Source of the DNA: Paenibacillaceae bacterium
Lineage (GTDB): Bacteria; Bacillota; Bacilli; Paenibacillales; NBRC-103111
DNA length: 64,000 nucleotides
Reading direction: 5' to 3'
NCBI GenBank assembly: GCA_029256185.1
Contig: JAQSYI010000001.1
Location: forward strand, 466,486-530,485
The translations under genes and the position numbers were made by a program. Shown here in pieces: positions 18,694 to 27,359 of the stretch (positions within the stretch are counted from its first letter, which is position 1; every line of letters begins with the position of its first letter). A model generated the notes under the pieces. That model was not told the DNA's origin. It made no database searches and was given only the letters and a program-made list of their open reading frames with translations.

Positions 18694-18870
18694 TTATGGA
18701 TGTAAGCCCAATTCTTGGAGGGCATGATAAGCTTCTATCGCTGGAGGAGAAATACCGTCCCCAGATATTTGGGCGTTCTGTTCGATTGCGGCGCAAAAGC
18801 ATGGCCCCAAAGGAACGCCGTCAGACGCTTGTCCTTGCCGGGAGAATGCGCCGCGTGCTCGTCTGCGCAT
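18694..18870 (-). CDS. Possible 58-residue protein or gene remnant
   Basis: An open minus-strand frame between the membrane-fusion gene and its terminator. It ends with an ordinary-looking helix (SPPAIEAYHALQELGLHP) but has a basic N-terminus and no ribosome binding site before its ATG. The frame stays open upstream to the previous stop codon. I do not recognise it. It may be the tail of a lost gene or simply a long 3' region. Confidence 0.25.
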   Translation of the reverse strand: MRRRARGAFSRQGQASDGVPLGPCFCAAIEQNAQISGDGISPPAIEAYHALQELGLHP

Positions 18871-18896
18871 CTTCGACAGCGTTGAGGAGGCGTTAA

Positions 18897-19988
18897 TTAA
18901 GGCAAAGCCACTACATCTCCTGCTTGCAGCCCCTCCAGCACCTCAATTTTCTCCGGGGTTTCCATGCCGGTCTTGATGCTTCTTTTCTCCGTTTGGCCGT
19001 TTCCCTTGTCCAGCATCACGTAGGTGCTGCCCTGCTCCCGCAGAACCGCCATAGTCGGGATGGCCAGCGCCTCCTCCTTGCGCTCCGTCTCAATCTGGCC
19101 GCTTAGACTCAGGCCGGCAATCAGATACTCGCTTTGTTCAAGCGAGATGATCACCTCGAACTGAGCCAGCTGCCCCAGGCTGCTTTCATCCGTTCCCGTC
19201 TTGGCGAACTTGGATACCTTCAGCACCTCGCCCTTCAGCACCACATCCTTGACCGCGGTAAGCTTCACCTGCACAGGCATGCCCGGCTTGATGCGGAATA
19301 CATCCTGCTCACCCACCAGCGCCAGAAATTGCAGCTGGTCCAGCTGCACAATCTTGCCGATGTACTGGTTATCCGAAACAGCGTGCGGACGTTTAACTGT
19401 GCTGTCATACAGGAAGATCCCCGATGCGGGAGAGCGGTAATCGGCAGCCTGCAAGCGGGTCTTCTTATCTGCCAAGTCCTTCCGGGCAAGGCCGGTATTG
19501 ACCTCCGCCAGCTCCCGGTTCAACCGGGCTGTTTCCCTGTCCGCCAGCGCCGCCGCCCGCTCGGTTTCATTGGTGAAGGCTCCGGAGGCCGCCTCCTTGA
19601 CTCCGCTGGCATATTGACCCAGCTCCGATTCCAGCTCTGCCTTGCGAATCGAAGCCTCTTCCCGGGCGATATCGCTCGCAAGCGCAGTGCCGTCCAGCCG
19701 GAACAGCACATCCCCTTGCTGAACCTGCTGTCCGTCTGCCGCAATCCATTCCGCTACCCGGGAGCCGAACGGTGCGTATACCATGGTTTCCTGCTGGTAC
19801 AGGGACTTCCCCTTCACCTCTACCTGGCTCACCAGAGTTTCCTTAGCCGCGGTAAACACAATATCCTGCTGCGCCGAACCGGGGACAACCTGGGTGGACG
19901 GATGGGACTGCATGTAGAGAAATCCGCTTATCCCTATCAGAACAAGTCCCAGAATGCCCCATTTTATCAGCTTCCTCGTCTTTTTCAT
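18897..19988 (-). CDS. Membrane-fusion (HlyD/MacA/YknX-like) subunit of ABC exporter
   Basis: A 363-residue protein with one N-terminal membrane anchor (about 10-27, WGILGLVLIGISGFLYM). A lipoyl-like half-motif (VAEWIAADGQQVQQGD) is followed by an alpha-helical hairpin at about 105-165 and beta-barrel domains. Such adaptors work with MacB-like permeases to expel peptides, antibiotics or cell-envelope compounds. It is the last gene of the set ATPase, permease, adaptor, starting 28 bp after the permease gene. The substrate is unknown. Confidence 0.88.
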   Translation of the reverse strand: MKKTRKLIKWGILGLVLIGISGFLYMQSHPSTQVVPGSAQQDIVFTAAKETLVSQVEVKGKSLYQQETMVYAPFGSRVAEWIAADGQQVQQGDVLFRLDGTALASDIAREEASIRKAELESELGQYASGVKEAASGAFTNETERAAALADRETARLNRELAEVNTGLARKDLADKKTRLQAADYRSPASGIFLYDSTVKRPHAVSDNQYIGKIVQLDQLQFLALVGEQDVFRIKPGMPVQVKLTAVKDVVLKGEVLKVSKFAKTGTDESSLGQLAQFEVIISLEQSEYLIAGLSLSGQIETERKEEALAIPTMAVLREQGSTYVMLDKGNGQTEKRSIKTGMETPEKIEVLEGLQAGDVVALP

Positions 19989-20016
19989 GTATCGTTTTCT
20001 CCCTTCCTCCGAATCA

Positions 20017-21363
20017 CTAATCCCGTTTGATGGCGGTTAACGCATCTGTTCTTGAGGCGCTGACTGCCGGATAAAGCCCGGACAGCACGCCTGTCATAAC
20101 AGCGAAAACCATACCGGTCAGAATGGTAGCCGGAGGAATGAAGATGACGGGCACCTTGTCTTCCGTCGCCGACATAATCAGCACATTCAGCCCCCACACC
20201 ACCCAATAGGAAAAAAGAGTGCCCAACAGCCCGCCCAGAAATCCCGTGAGGGCTGCTTCCACAATAAACATATTGCGGATCTGGGCCAGATTAGCCCCCA
20301 ATACCTTCATGATCCCGATTTGCCGCCGGCGCTGATAGGTGGACATGGTCATGGCGACAATAATGGAGATGGAGGCGATGATCAGAATGAACACGCCGAT
20401 GCCCATGGCCACCGCCTTCACAATGGCGAACTCCTCCGCCAGCCGTTCCATCTGCTGCAGATTAGTCTGGGTGTTCAGACTAAGCCGCTGAATCTGCCGC
20501 TCCACCTGCTCCACGACGGATTGGCTGTCCAGCTTCACCACGGCACTGTCGAAGGAGGCGGTCATATTCGTGTTCTGGCCGGCGCCGTGCAGCTCCTCTC
20601 TCAAGAGCTGCAGCGTCTCCATCGACATGTACACCTTCTTGTCATACTGGGCCGATTCGGCGCTGCTCCCCTGGGGAAGCTTCAACACTCCGGCCACCCG
20701 CAGGAAGGAGCTGATCCGGGCCTTGCCGTTCTCCCCCGAGAAGGACTTGAACTGCAATTGCTTCTGGTACAGCTCGGATGGAGTGCGCTGCAGCTTCCTG
20801 TATTGGTCCATTAAATCCCGGTTATACGGATCACGGGAAATTTGTTCCGTCAGGCTGTTGAGCACCGTATTGTCCACCAAGCCCAAGGTAGCGCCGTAGT
20901 TCAGCACAATCGACCCGGCCAAGTCTGACGCCCCTCCCTGCAGGAAGGTGTGGCCGAATGCGGTGAGCTTGTCCAGATCCGTACCGATTAATTCCACATA
21001 AGATGTACGTTCATCGGAAGTAACCATCTGCGCCTGACCCAGCCCCACAAAGGGGGCCGCGGCCGTCACATGGGGAAACTGCTGCATCAGGTCCAGCTTC
21101 TGCCGCGTCAGCTTGCCCCGCTCCAGCATGCCTGCATCAAGCACCGCACCGGAAATTCCCTGATTGGGGCTTACCGTAATTTCATCCATTTTGAAAAATT
21201 GGTTCATTTCCTGCTCCGTATATTTCTGGGCGGAGTCGCCAACGCTCATGGCCACAATAATAGCGGCACAGCCAATGGAAATCCCCGCTGCGCACAGCCC
21301 GGTAACCACCTTGCGGCGCTTCACCTGATCCCAGGACAGCCGCACGATATCCCGGATTCTCAT
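20017..21363 (-). CDS. MacB/FtsX-like ABC exporter permease
   Basis: A 448-residue permease. The N-terminal segment MRIRDIVRLSWDQVKRRK and the first membrane helix (VVTGLCAAGISIGCAAIIVAM) match the MacB/YknZ pattern. A large extracellular domain follows, then three C-terminal membrane helices with QIGIMKVLGA and SGLYPAVSASRTDALTAIK. The open frame runs further upstream into a glycine/arginine-rich stretch inside the ATPase gene; the ATG at 21363 overlaps the ATPase stop (ATGA) and is chosen. It works with the ATPase encoded just upstream and the adaptor downstream. Confidence 0.9.
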   Translation of the reverse strand: MRIRDIVRLSWDQVKRRKVVTGLCAAGISIGCAAIIVAMSVGDSAQKYTEQEMNQFFKMDEITVSPNQGISGAVLDAGMLERGKLTRQKLDLMQQFPHVTAAAPFVGLGQAQMVTSDERTSYVELIGTDLDKLTAFGHTFLQGGASDLAGSIVLNYGATLGLVDNTVLNSLTEQISRDPYNRDLMDQYRKLQRTPSELYQKQLQFKSFSGENGKARISSFLRVAGVLKLPQGSSAESAQYDKKVYMSMETLQLLREELHGAGQNTNMTASFDSAVVKLDSQSVVEQVERQIQRLSLNTQTNLQQMERLAEEFAIVKAVAMGIGVFILIIASISIIVAMTMSTYQRRRQIGIMKVLGANLAQIRNMFIVEAALTGFLGGLLGTLFSYWVVWGLNVLIMSATEDKVPVIFIPPATILTGMVFAVMTGVLSGLYPAVSASRTDALTAIKRD

Positions 21364-22121
21364 GATGCCCCGCCTCCCGTTCCGGCTCCCGCCGCAATTT
21401 CCGCCTCCGCCTCCGCTTCCGATTCCGTTCCCGCGGGAGCGGCCGTCCAAGCTCCCGTTTCCAGAAGGCAGCCGTCCCGCAGGGTGATGATCCGCTTCGT
21501 ATGGCGGGCAACCTCATGCTCATGGGTCACAATAATGAACGTGGTTGCCATGGAGTCGTTCAGTCTTTTGAGAATAGAGATGATCTCATCCTCTGTCTTG
21601 GTATCCAGATTCCCGGTCGGCTCATCGGCAAAGATGACCGAAGGCTCCGTCACCAGGGAACGGGCAATGCTCACCCGCTGCTGCTGTCCCCCCGACAGCT
21701 GGGAAGGGAACAGCTCGGCCTTCTCGGGAATGCCTACCTGCTCCAGGAGCGCCAACGCCTTCTTCTTGCGGACAGCAGGATGCGCCGACTGGAAGATCAG
21801 GGGGAGCTCCACATTCTCCCGCACTGTCAAATTCGCAATCAGCTCATAGGCCTGAAAAATAAATCCGATATGATGCCGCCGAAACTCCGCCAGCTTGTTT
21901 TCATTCATCTTGACGATATTCTCGCCGGCTATGTAGATATCTCCTTCCGTCGGCTTCATCAGTCCGGCCATCAGATTCAGCAGGGTGGATTTGCCCGAGC
22001 CGGAGCTGCCCAGAAGCGCAAGCATCTCTCCCTTCTGCACCTGAAAATGAATATTCTGAAGCACCTGTGTTGTCTCGCTCCCGCTAAGGAAGGAATGAGA
22101 CAAATGATCCACTCGAAGCAT
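21360..22121 (-). CDS. ABC exporter ATPase (MacB/YknY/LolD type)
   Basis: A 253-residue nucleotide-binding subunit. Walker A GSSGSGKST, Q-loop FQAYELIANLTV, signature LSGGQQQR, Walker B VIFADEPTGNLD and switch histidine VTHEHEVA are all intact. The C-terminus carries about 25 extra low-complexity residues rich in A, E and G (ESEAEAEAE), not usual for the family. The start at 22121 has GAGAGGA about 8 nt upstream; the open frame upstream to 22328 has no such support. It is divergent from the kinase at 22343, so the shared 221-bp gap (22122-22342) must hold both promoters. I could not identify either with certainty. Confidence 0.93.
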   Translation of the reverse strand: MLRVDHLSHSFLSGSETTQVLQNIHFQVQKGEMLALLGSSGSGKSTLLNLMAGLMKPTEGDIYIAGENIVKMNENKLAEFRRHHIGFIFQAYELIANLTVRENVELPLIFQSAHPAVRKKKALALLEQVGIPEKAELFPSQLSGGQQQRVSIARSLVTEPSVIFADEPTGNLDTKTEDEIISILKRLNDSMATTFIIVTHEHEVARHTKRIITLRDGCLLETGAWTAAPAGTESEAEAEAEIAAGAGTGGGAS

Positions 22122-22342
22122 AGTCACAATCCTCTCTTCCATGTACTCGTCCCCATAACAAGGCACATATTGGCTATAACGGATGAACGGCAAGAAAGGT
22201 TTCTTAATTTTTCCTGAAACTACTCTATGAAAGCTTCTTTGCAAATCTGCCGAATTGGAAATGTTCTTCTGTTTCATGTAAAAATTTGATATATTGTTGC
22301 TAAGATATTTCTTGGCATCATTGCCCATAGGAGGTACGGATT

Positions 22343-24070
22343 ATGCTTCCTGCTGCCCGCTCTCCCTTACACATTGAAAGATTCACCCCGTACTCCCTGC
22401 AAAGACGCATCATGATTGCCATCCTTCTGGCAGCCCTGTTGCCTCTCATTCTGGTTGGCGGGCTTTCTTATGCATCCATTTATTACCTCTTGCAGAATAA
22501 AGTGGAGAAAGGAGTGCAGAACGCTCTCGAGCAAAAAGTAAACAATCTGGAAAGCATGCTGACCAATCTGGACCAGGCTTCCAAGCAGCTTATTTTCGAA
22601 GGCTCTATCGGCAGCGACCTGCGGGAGTACCTCAGCCTGGAGGATACCATCAAAAAATCCAATATGTATCAGAATATCAACCGCTATCTCACCTTAATCA
22701 GCTATACCAATCCGCGCCTGGGCATGATGGAATATTTCCTTACAAATACGCAGGAAATGCTGTCCCCTTACAATTATTATTCTACCAAAAAAATTGATGT
22801 AAGCACTCTCCCTTATTTGTCCGGCGGGAATGATTACACGTTTTACGGGCCGCATCCTTCCCTTTATATCAACAGCAAGTGGCAGGTTTTTTCGATTGTT
22901 CGCCAGGTGGGCCAATTGGGGCAGGAGCTGCCTATTGCGGTTTATATTGAGACCAACTTCAAGGCTTTTCCGGAAATATTCGATCTGGACACGTTCAGCA
23001 TGCCTGTCACCCACCAGCTAAAGGATCGGGATGGCAAGCTTGTGTACGCGGAGGAAAATCACTCCAAGAATCCTTACGTGTTCTCTGCACAAAGTGAGAT
23101 GGGCTGGACCCTATCCATTCTGATTGAGCCTGATGAATACAACCGGGAAATGCGCTCATGGCTGATGGTTACCCTATTCGCCTCCTTGGCATGCCTTTTG
23201 GCTGCCCTGCTGATTAGCTGGGGAGTCTGGAGAATGATCTACGGTCCGCTCAGAAAGCTGAAGGGAGAAATTCAGAAGGTAGCCAATTCCCAGTTCCACG
23301 AGCCGGTCAATCTGCCCGGAATCAAAGAGTTCGATGACGTATTGATGAAGTTTGACCATATGAAACTGAGAGTTGTGGAGCTGCTGGATGAAATCGAACA
23401 GAAGGAGCGGAATAAGCGCCAACTTGAGGTAGAGAAGCTGATGTATCAGATTAATCCGCATTTTATTCATAATACCCTGAACACGGTGCAATGGGTAGCG
23501 ATGATGAATCACCAGGATGAGATCGTTAAGCTGATTGCCACTTTCACACGCTTGCTCAATTATAACCTGGGCAAGGAAGGACGGATTGTGCATCTGTATG
23601 AAGAGGTGGATGTGCTGAGGGATTACATCACACTGCAGCAAATCCGCTACAATTACAAGTTTCATGTGGAGATTGGGATGGAGGAGGAAACCCTGCGATG
23701 GAGAATCCCCAGATTTATTCTGCAGCCTCTGGTAGAAAACTCGCTTTATCACGGCTTCAAGAACGATGACGGGAAAATTACGGTGACAGGCCAAATAACC
23801 GGCGGCAAGCTTCTGATTGAGGTTGCGGACAACGGCTCCGGCATGACGCCTGAGGAGATAGACCGTCTGTTCGACGATCATCAGCAAAAGCGCAAGGCCG
23901 GACTGGGAATCGGCCTTCGCTTCATCAATAATGTGATCCGCATGCATTACGGGGACGGGCATGGTCTGACAGTAATCAGCGAGCCTGGCAAGGGAACCGC
24001 CATGTCCCTGCTGCTGCCGCCTCTTCATGATGACCCTGACCGCTTGATGCCGGGAGACGAAACAGTTTAG
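22343..24070 (+). CDS. Sensor histidine kinase, YesM family
   Basis: A 575-residue kinase with AGGAGG 8 nt before its ATG. Membrane helices are at about 23-44 and 273-296 around an extracellular Cache-like domain, followed by HAMP, the His_kinase block NPHFIHNTLNTVQW (H373) and a HATPase with QPLVENSLYHG and DNGSGM. Its regulator gene starts 17 bp downstream. The pair probably senses the glycan handled by the importer and secreted proteins encoded at 25.6-37.1 kb. Confidence 0.93.
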   Translation: MLPAARSPLHIERFTPYSLQRRIMIAILLAALLPLILVGGLSYASIYYLLQNKVEKGVQNALEQKVNNLESMLTNLDQASKQLIFEGSIGSDLREYLSLEDTIKKSNMYQNINRYLTLISYTNPRLGMMEYFLTNTQEMLSPYNYYSTKKIDVSTLPYLSGGNDYTFYGPHPSLYINSKWQVFSIVRQVGQLGQELPIAVYIETNFKAFPEIFDLDTFSMPVTHQLKDRDGKLVYAEENHSKNPYVFSAQSEMGWTLSILIEPDEYNREMRSWLMVTLFASLACLLAALLISWGVWRMIYGPLRKLKGEIQKVANSQFHEPVNLPGIKEFDDVLMKFDHMKLRVVELLDEIEQKERNKRQLEVEKLMYQINPHFIHNTLNTVQWVAMMNHQDEIVKLIATFTRLLNYNLGKEGRIVHLYEEVDVLRDYITLQQIRYNYKFHVEIGMEEETLRWRIPRFILQPLVENSLYHGFKNDDGKITVTGQITGGKLLIEVADNGSGMTPEEIDRLFDDHQQKRKAGLGIGLRFINNVIRMHYGDGHGLTVISEPGKGTAMSLLLPPLHDDPDRLMPGDETV

Positions 24071-24086
24071 AGGGAGGACAAGATGC

Positions 24087-25466
24087 ATGATCAGAATCCT
24101 TATTGTAGACGATGAACATCTGGTGCGAAAAGGCTTGATCTATTCGTTCCCGTGGAAGCAGTTTGAGATGGAGATCGTGGGGGAAGCGGATAACGGGGAG
24201 ACTGCACTGGAGCTGTTGGCCAAGCATCCGGTAGATCTGCTCATGACGGATCTGACTATGCCCGTTATGTCCGGGTTTGAGTTGATGCAGCAAGTCCGTT
24301 CCGCTTTTCCCCATATTTTTATTGTGGTTCTGACCTGCCACAGCGATTTCGACTATATTCAGGAAGCGCTTCGGCTGGGAGCTATCGATTATGTGCTAAA
24401 GACGCAATTGGAAAAGGAATCCATAGAAGACGTTCTGGGCAGAATTTCGCGGCGGATGAAGCATGACGGGGAGATACGCTCCGCAAAGCCGCCCAAAACG
24501 GGCACCGCTGTCCATGAGGAATGGGGAGTGCTGCTATGCGGTAGCAACGGCGCTTCCGGCAGCATTGAAGCCGTACCTTGGGCCCACCCTTCCCGTACGA
24601 TGAAAACCGGATTCAACAGCTGGTTCATATCCTTTGCAGGCGGACAGGAGGATACGGATATTCGCACCTTGCTGAAGCAGCTGCCCCGGGGACAGTGGCT
24701 GGCGTTGCTTATTACCGGCATAGACACGGTTAAGAATCTTCATTTATCAGAGACCAAGCTGCGCGAAATGAACCGAAGACTGTTTTATGAATGGCATCCG
24801 GAGCAATTATACGTAAAGCTGTCCATGAATGAGTTAAAAACGGGCTGCAGTGGAGCCGAACTCAAGATTACCGACGATTGGGTCAAGGTGTGGAATCGGC
24901 TTGCCTGGATTATGGATGAGGGTGAATGGAACAGGCTGGAGGAGCTGACCTTGCACAAGCGCTTTGCTCCGGCGGAGTTGACCTCGTTTATCCTTGAATC
25001 TCTTGAAGGCTGGCGGTACGTTGAGGCTTATCTCGAATTGAAGGAAGCATGGAGCAAGGCGGATTTTTCCACCTGGTTTGATTTGCGCCAATGGCTGGAG
25101 GAGCTTCGCCGAATATGGAAGCGTGCCTTCGGGCAAGCCGGATGCTCCAGAGAAATCTTCACCGGTGTTCTCCGTTCTGTGCTAATCCTGCGTGCGGAGC
25201 TGACTTCGGGCGCCAACCAGACGGATGTAGCGGGCAGAGTGAACATCAGCCGCGGTTATTTCAGCGGGGTGTTCAAGGATATTATTGGTAAAGTGTTCAA
25301 TGAGTTTGTTCGGGATATGCGGGTTTCCATTGCCCAAAAGCTGCTGAAAGAGCATCCTGACAAGCCGATTTACTGGATTGCCGAGCAAACGGGATTTCAG
25401 GATGAGAGCTACTTCAGCAGAGTGTTCAGGGAGAGCACCGGACAATTGCCATCGGATTATCGTTAG
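24087..25466 (+). CDS. Response regulator, AraC-type DNA-binding output
   Basis: A 459-residue regulator. The receiver domain has D8/D9, phospho-site D55 (MTDLTMPV) and K105. K105 is followed by threonine (VLKTQL) instead of the nearly universal proline, which may alter switching. The middle region (about 130-350) is not a recognised domain. The last 100 residues hold the AraC double helix-turn-helix (NISRGYFSGVFKD and FQDESYFSRVFRE). It likely activates the promoter before 25634. Confidence 0.92.
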   Translation: MIRILIVDDEHLVRKGLIYSFPWKQFEMEIVGEADNGETALELLAKHPVDLLMTDLTMPVMSGFELMQQVRSAFPHIFIVVLTCHSDFDYIQEALRLGAIDYVLKTQLEKESIEDVLGRISRRMKHDGEIRSAKPPKTGTAVHEEWGVLLCGSNGASGSIEAVPWAHPSRTMKTGFNSWFISFAGGQEDTDIRTLLKQLPRGQWLALLITGIDTVKNLHLSETKLREMNRRLFYEWHPEQLYVKLSMNELKTGCSGAELKITDDWVKVWNRLAWIMDEGEWNRLEELTLHKRFAPAELTSFILESLEGWRYVEAYLELKEAWSKADFSTWFDLRQWLEELRRIWKRAFGQAGCSREIFTGVLRSVLILRAELTSGANQTDVAGRVNISRGYFSGVFKDIIGKVFNEFVRDMRVSIAQKLLKEHPDKPIYWIAEQTGFQDESYFSRVFRESTGQLPSDYR

Positions 25467-25510
25467 CCGGCATACAACTTTTGTCATCTTCGGAGCAAGT
25501 GTCAGCTATT

Positions 25511-25530
25511 TTACGAAAAAACGCTTACAA
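25511..25530. promoter_or_regulatory. cre-like catabolite control site
   Basis: Read on the minus strand, TTGTAAGCGTTTTTTCGTAA fits the CcpA consensus TGWNANCGNTNWCA at 12 of 14 positions (both misses in the last two bases). It lies between the regulator gene and the importer genes, upstream of a TATAAT at 25582, which is a suitable place for glucose repression. Two TGTCA words at about 25481 and 25499 lie just upstream and might be activator half-sites. Confidence 0.4.
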
Positions 25531-25581
25531 AAATGGCGGATCAGATGAAGCCCTTTCTATCAGTTTCTTGATTCTGCTGTT

Positions 25582-25587
25582 TATAAT
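25582..25587 (+). promoter_or_regulatory. -10 box of the 25.6-37.1 kb transport/enzyme operon
   Basis: A perfect TATAAT 47 bp before the chosen start at 25634. The position 17 bp upstream reads ATCAGT, a poor -35, which suggests an activator-dependent promoter, presumably using the response regulator encoded just upstream. Confidence 0.45.
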
Positions 25588-25633
25588 GAAGAAGAAAACG
25601 GAAAAGCTTATTATACGAAAGAAGGGGATCAGT

Positions 25634-27355
25634 TTGAGGAAAGGGAAATTATTCGTGCCATTGGCTTTGTCCCTGGCGATGCTGACTACGGCCTGCTCTG
25701 ATGGTGGTGACAGCACTTCACCGTCGGGGTCTCCAGGGCAGTCCGCCGGTCCAACTGCAGCAACAGCCACACCTGAGAACGTTGACATTTGGGCTAAGTA
25801 CAATGAAACCGTCACAGTAACAACTCCGTTCCAAACCAACAGCCAGCATAAGTTCAGGGAAGGGGACAGCTATGAGAGCAATCCCCACAAGACCTTTCTG
25901 GAGCAGCAGTTCAATATCAAGATTGACCCCGCCTGGTCTGCTCCTGCAGGGGAAACCTATAACAACCGGTTCAATCTGATGATTGCCAGCAATCAGTTGC
26001 CCGACGTATTCATACTAAACACAAATGCTGCCATGTCTGCCAAGGTAATGCTCAATCGGTTGGTGGAGCATGACATGATTGAGGATCTGACCAAGGTCTA
26101 CGAGACGTATGCTTCTGATGAAGTCAAGGATGTTCACAAATCCATCAATGACGACGCCCTGAAGGATGCCACGTATAACGGCAAGTTGATGGCTCTGCCG
26201 AGTGTGACTGATACTGCCGGTGATACTTCTCTCCTTTGGGTAAGGCAGGATTGGCTGGATGAGCTGGGCTTGCCTGCGCCGAAGACATTAGAGGATGTGG
26301 TCACGGTGGCCAAGGCGTTCAAGGCTAAGGGATCTAATAATCTGGGCCTTGCTCTTTTCAAGGACCTGATTGGGGGAACTTTTGATGCCAGCTCGGTATT
26401 CTTCAACCTCAATTCCTTCCCGTATTACTGGCTGCCGGATAAAGACGGGAATCTGGTGTACGGCGGCATTCAGCCGGAGGTCAAGGACGGACTGGCTTTC
26501 CTGGCCGACATGTTCAAGCAAGGGCTGATTGAGAAGGAATTCCCGCTTAAGGGAGGCAATGAGCTGACTCCTGATCTTGCAAGCGGCCGGGCCGGCATGT
26601 TCTTCGGCAGATGGACCAATGCTGTGTGGCCCATGGGAGACTCCTGGAAGAATAATCTTAATACCCGCTGGAAAGCATATGTGATCCAGAACAAAGAAGG
26701 GGTATCCGTCCAAGGCTCTGCTTACACCACCCAGCAATATCTGGTTGTGCGCAAGGGGTATGCCCATCCGGAGCTGGCTGTGAAGGTGAATAACTTCCGG
26801 AAAAGGTACGCAAGCAACGGATATTCCGATAATGCGGAATTAAAAGCGATCAATCAAGAATTCACGGAAAAGAAAGTTACAAAGGATTTGTTTGGCCTTG
26901 GCTTTACCATCGCCTATAAGGATACGGTGGCTCGTACCGCCAAGAAATTCACGGACATTCTGGCAGGAACGGCGTCCAAGGATATTCTTGATTCCGCTGA
27001 ACTAGGTATATATGAGAATATCGAGAAGGATGTGGCGCGTCAGAAGGCAGGAACACCGCTGACTGTGGAAGCTCTGTACCCTCACCAGGTTTATACACAA
27101 TATATCGAGGGGATTAATGCCAGCAGCAAAGTTAATGTCCAGTGGGTAAACAATAAATTTGTTGATATCACCCCTACGATGAACACCAAGTGGGCCGCGC
27201 TGAAGGATACGCAGCTTCAGGCCTACTATAATATCATCATGGGAACGGCGAGCATGGATAGTTTTGATGCTTTCGTTAAGCAATGGAATAATCAGGGTGG
27301 TGCTGAAATCACGAAGGAAGTGAACGAAGCCTACCAGAAGCTGAATCAAAAATAA
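25634..27355 (+). CDS. Extracellular solute-binding lipoprotein of ABC importer (TTG start)
   Basis: A binding protein of about 573 residues, LplA-like. The lipobox is LTTAC, followed by a serine/glycine/proline/threonine-rich linker. An ATG at 25586 is in frame but has no ribosome binding site, whereas the TTG at 25634 follows AAGGGG by 6 nt and gives a normal short signal peptide (RKGKLFVPLALSLAML), so TTG is preferred. Mature-part blocks typical of the family include LPDVFILN, WLDELGLPAPKTLEDV and the C-terminal DSFDAFVKQWNNQGG. A structured region follows at once and may keep its level above that of the permeases. Confidence 0.9.
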   Translation: MRKGKLFVPLALSLAMLTTACSDGGDSTSPSGSPGQSAGPTAATATPENVDIWAKYNETVTVTTPFQTNSQHKFREGDSYESNPHKTFLEQQFNIKIDPAWSAPAGETYNNRFNLMIASNQLPDVFILNTNAAMSAKVMLNRLVEHDMIEDLTKVYETYASDEVKDVHKSINDDALKDATYNGKLMALPSVTDTAGDTSLLWVRQDWLDELGLPAPKTLEDVVTVAKAFKAKGSNNLGLALFKDLIGGTFDASSVFFNLNSFPYYWLPDKDGNLVYGGIQPEVKDGLAFLADMFKQGLIEKEFPLKGGNELTPDLASGRAGMFFGRWTNAVWPMGDSWKNNLNTRWKAYVIQNKEGVSVQGSAYTTQQYLVVRKGYAHPELAVKVNNFRKRYASNGYSDNAELKAINQEFTEKKVTKDLFGLGFTIAYKDTVARTAKKFTDILAGTASKDILDSAELGIYENIEKDVARQKAGTPLTVEALYPHQVYTQYIEGINASSKVNVQWVNNKFVDITPTMNTKWAALKDTQLQAYYNIIMGTASMDSFDAFVKQWNNQGGAEITKEVNEAYQKLNQK

Positions 27356-27359
27356 AGGT

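Noticed and set aside
22226..22242. TGAAAGCTTCTTTGC as a cre site between the divergent exporter and kinase genes
   Set aside because: The invariant central CG is replaced by CT, so CcpA binding is unlikely.
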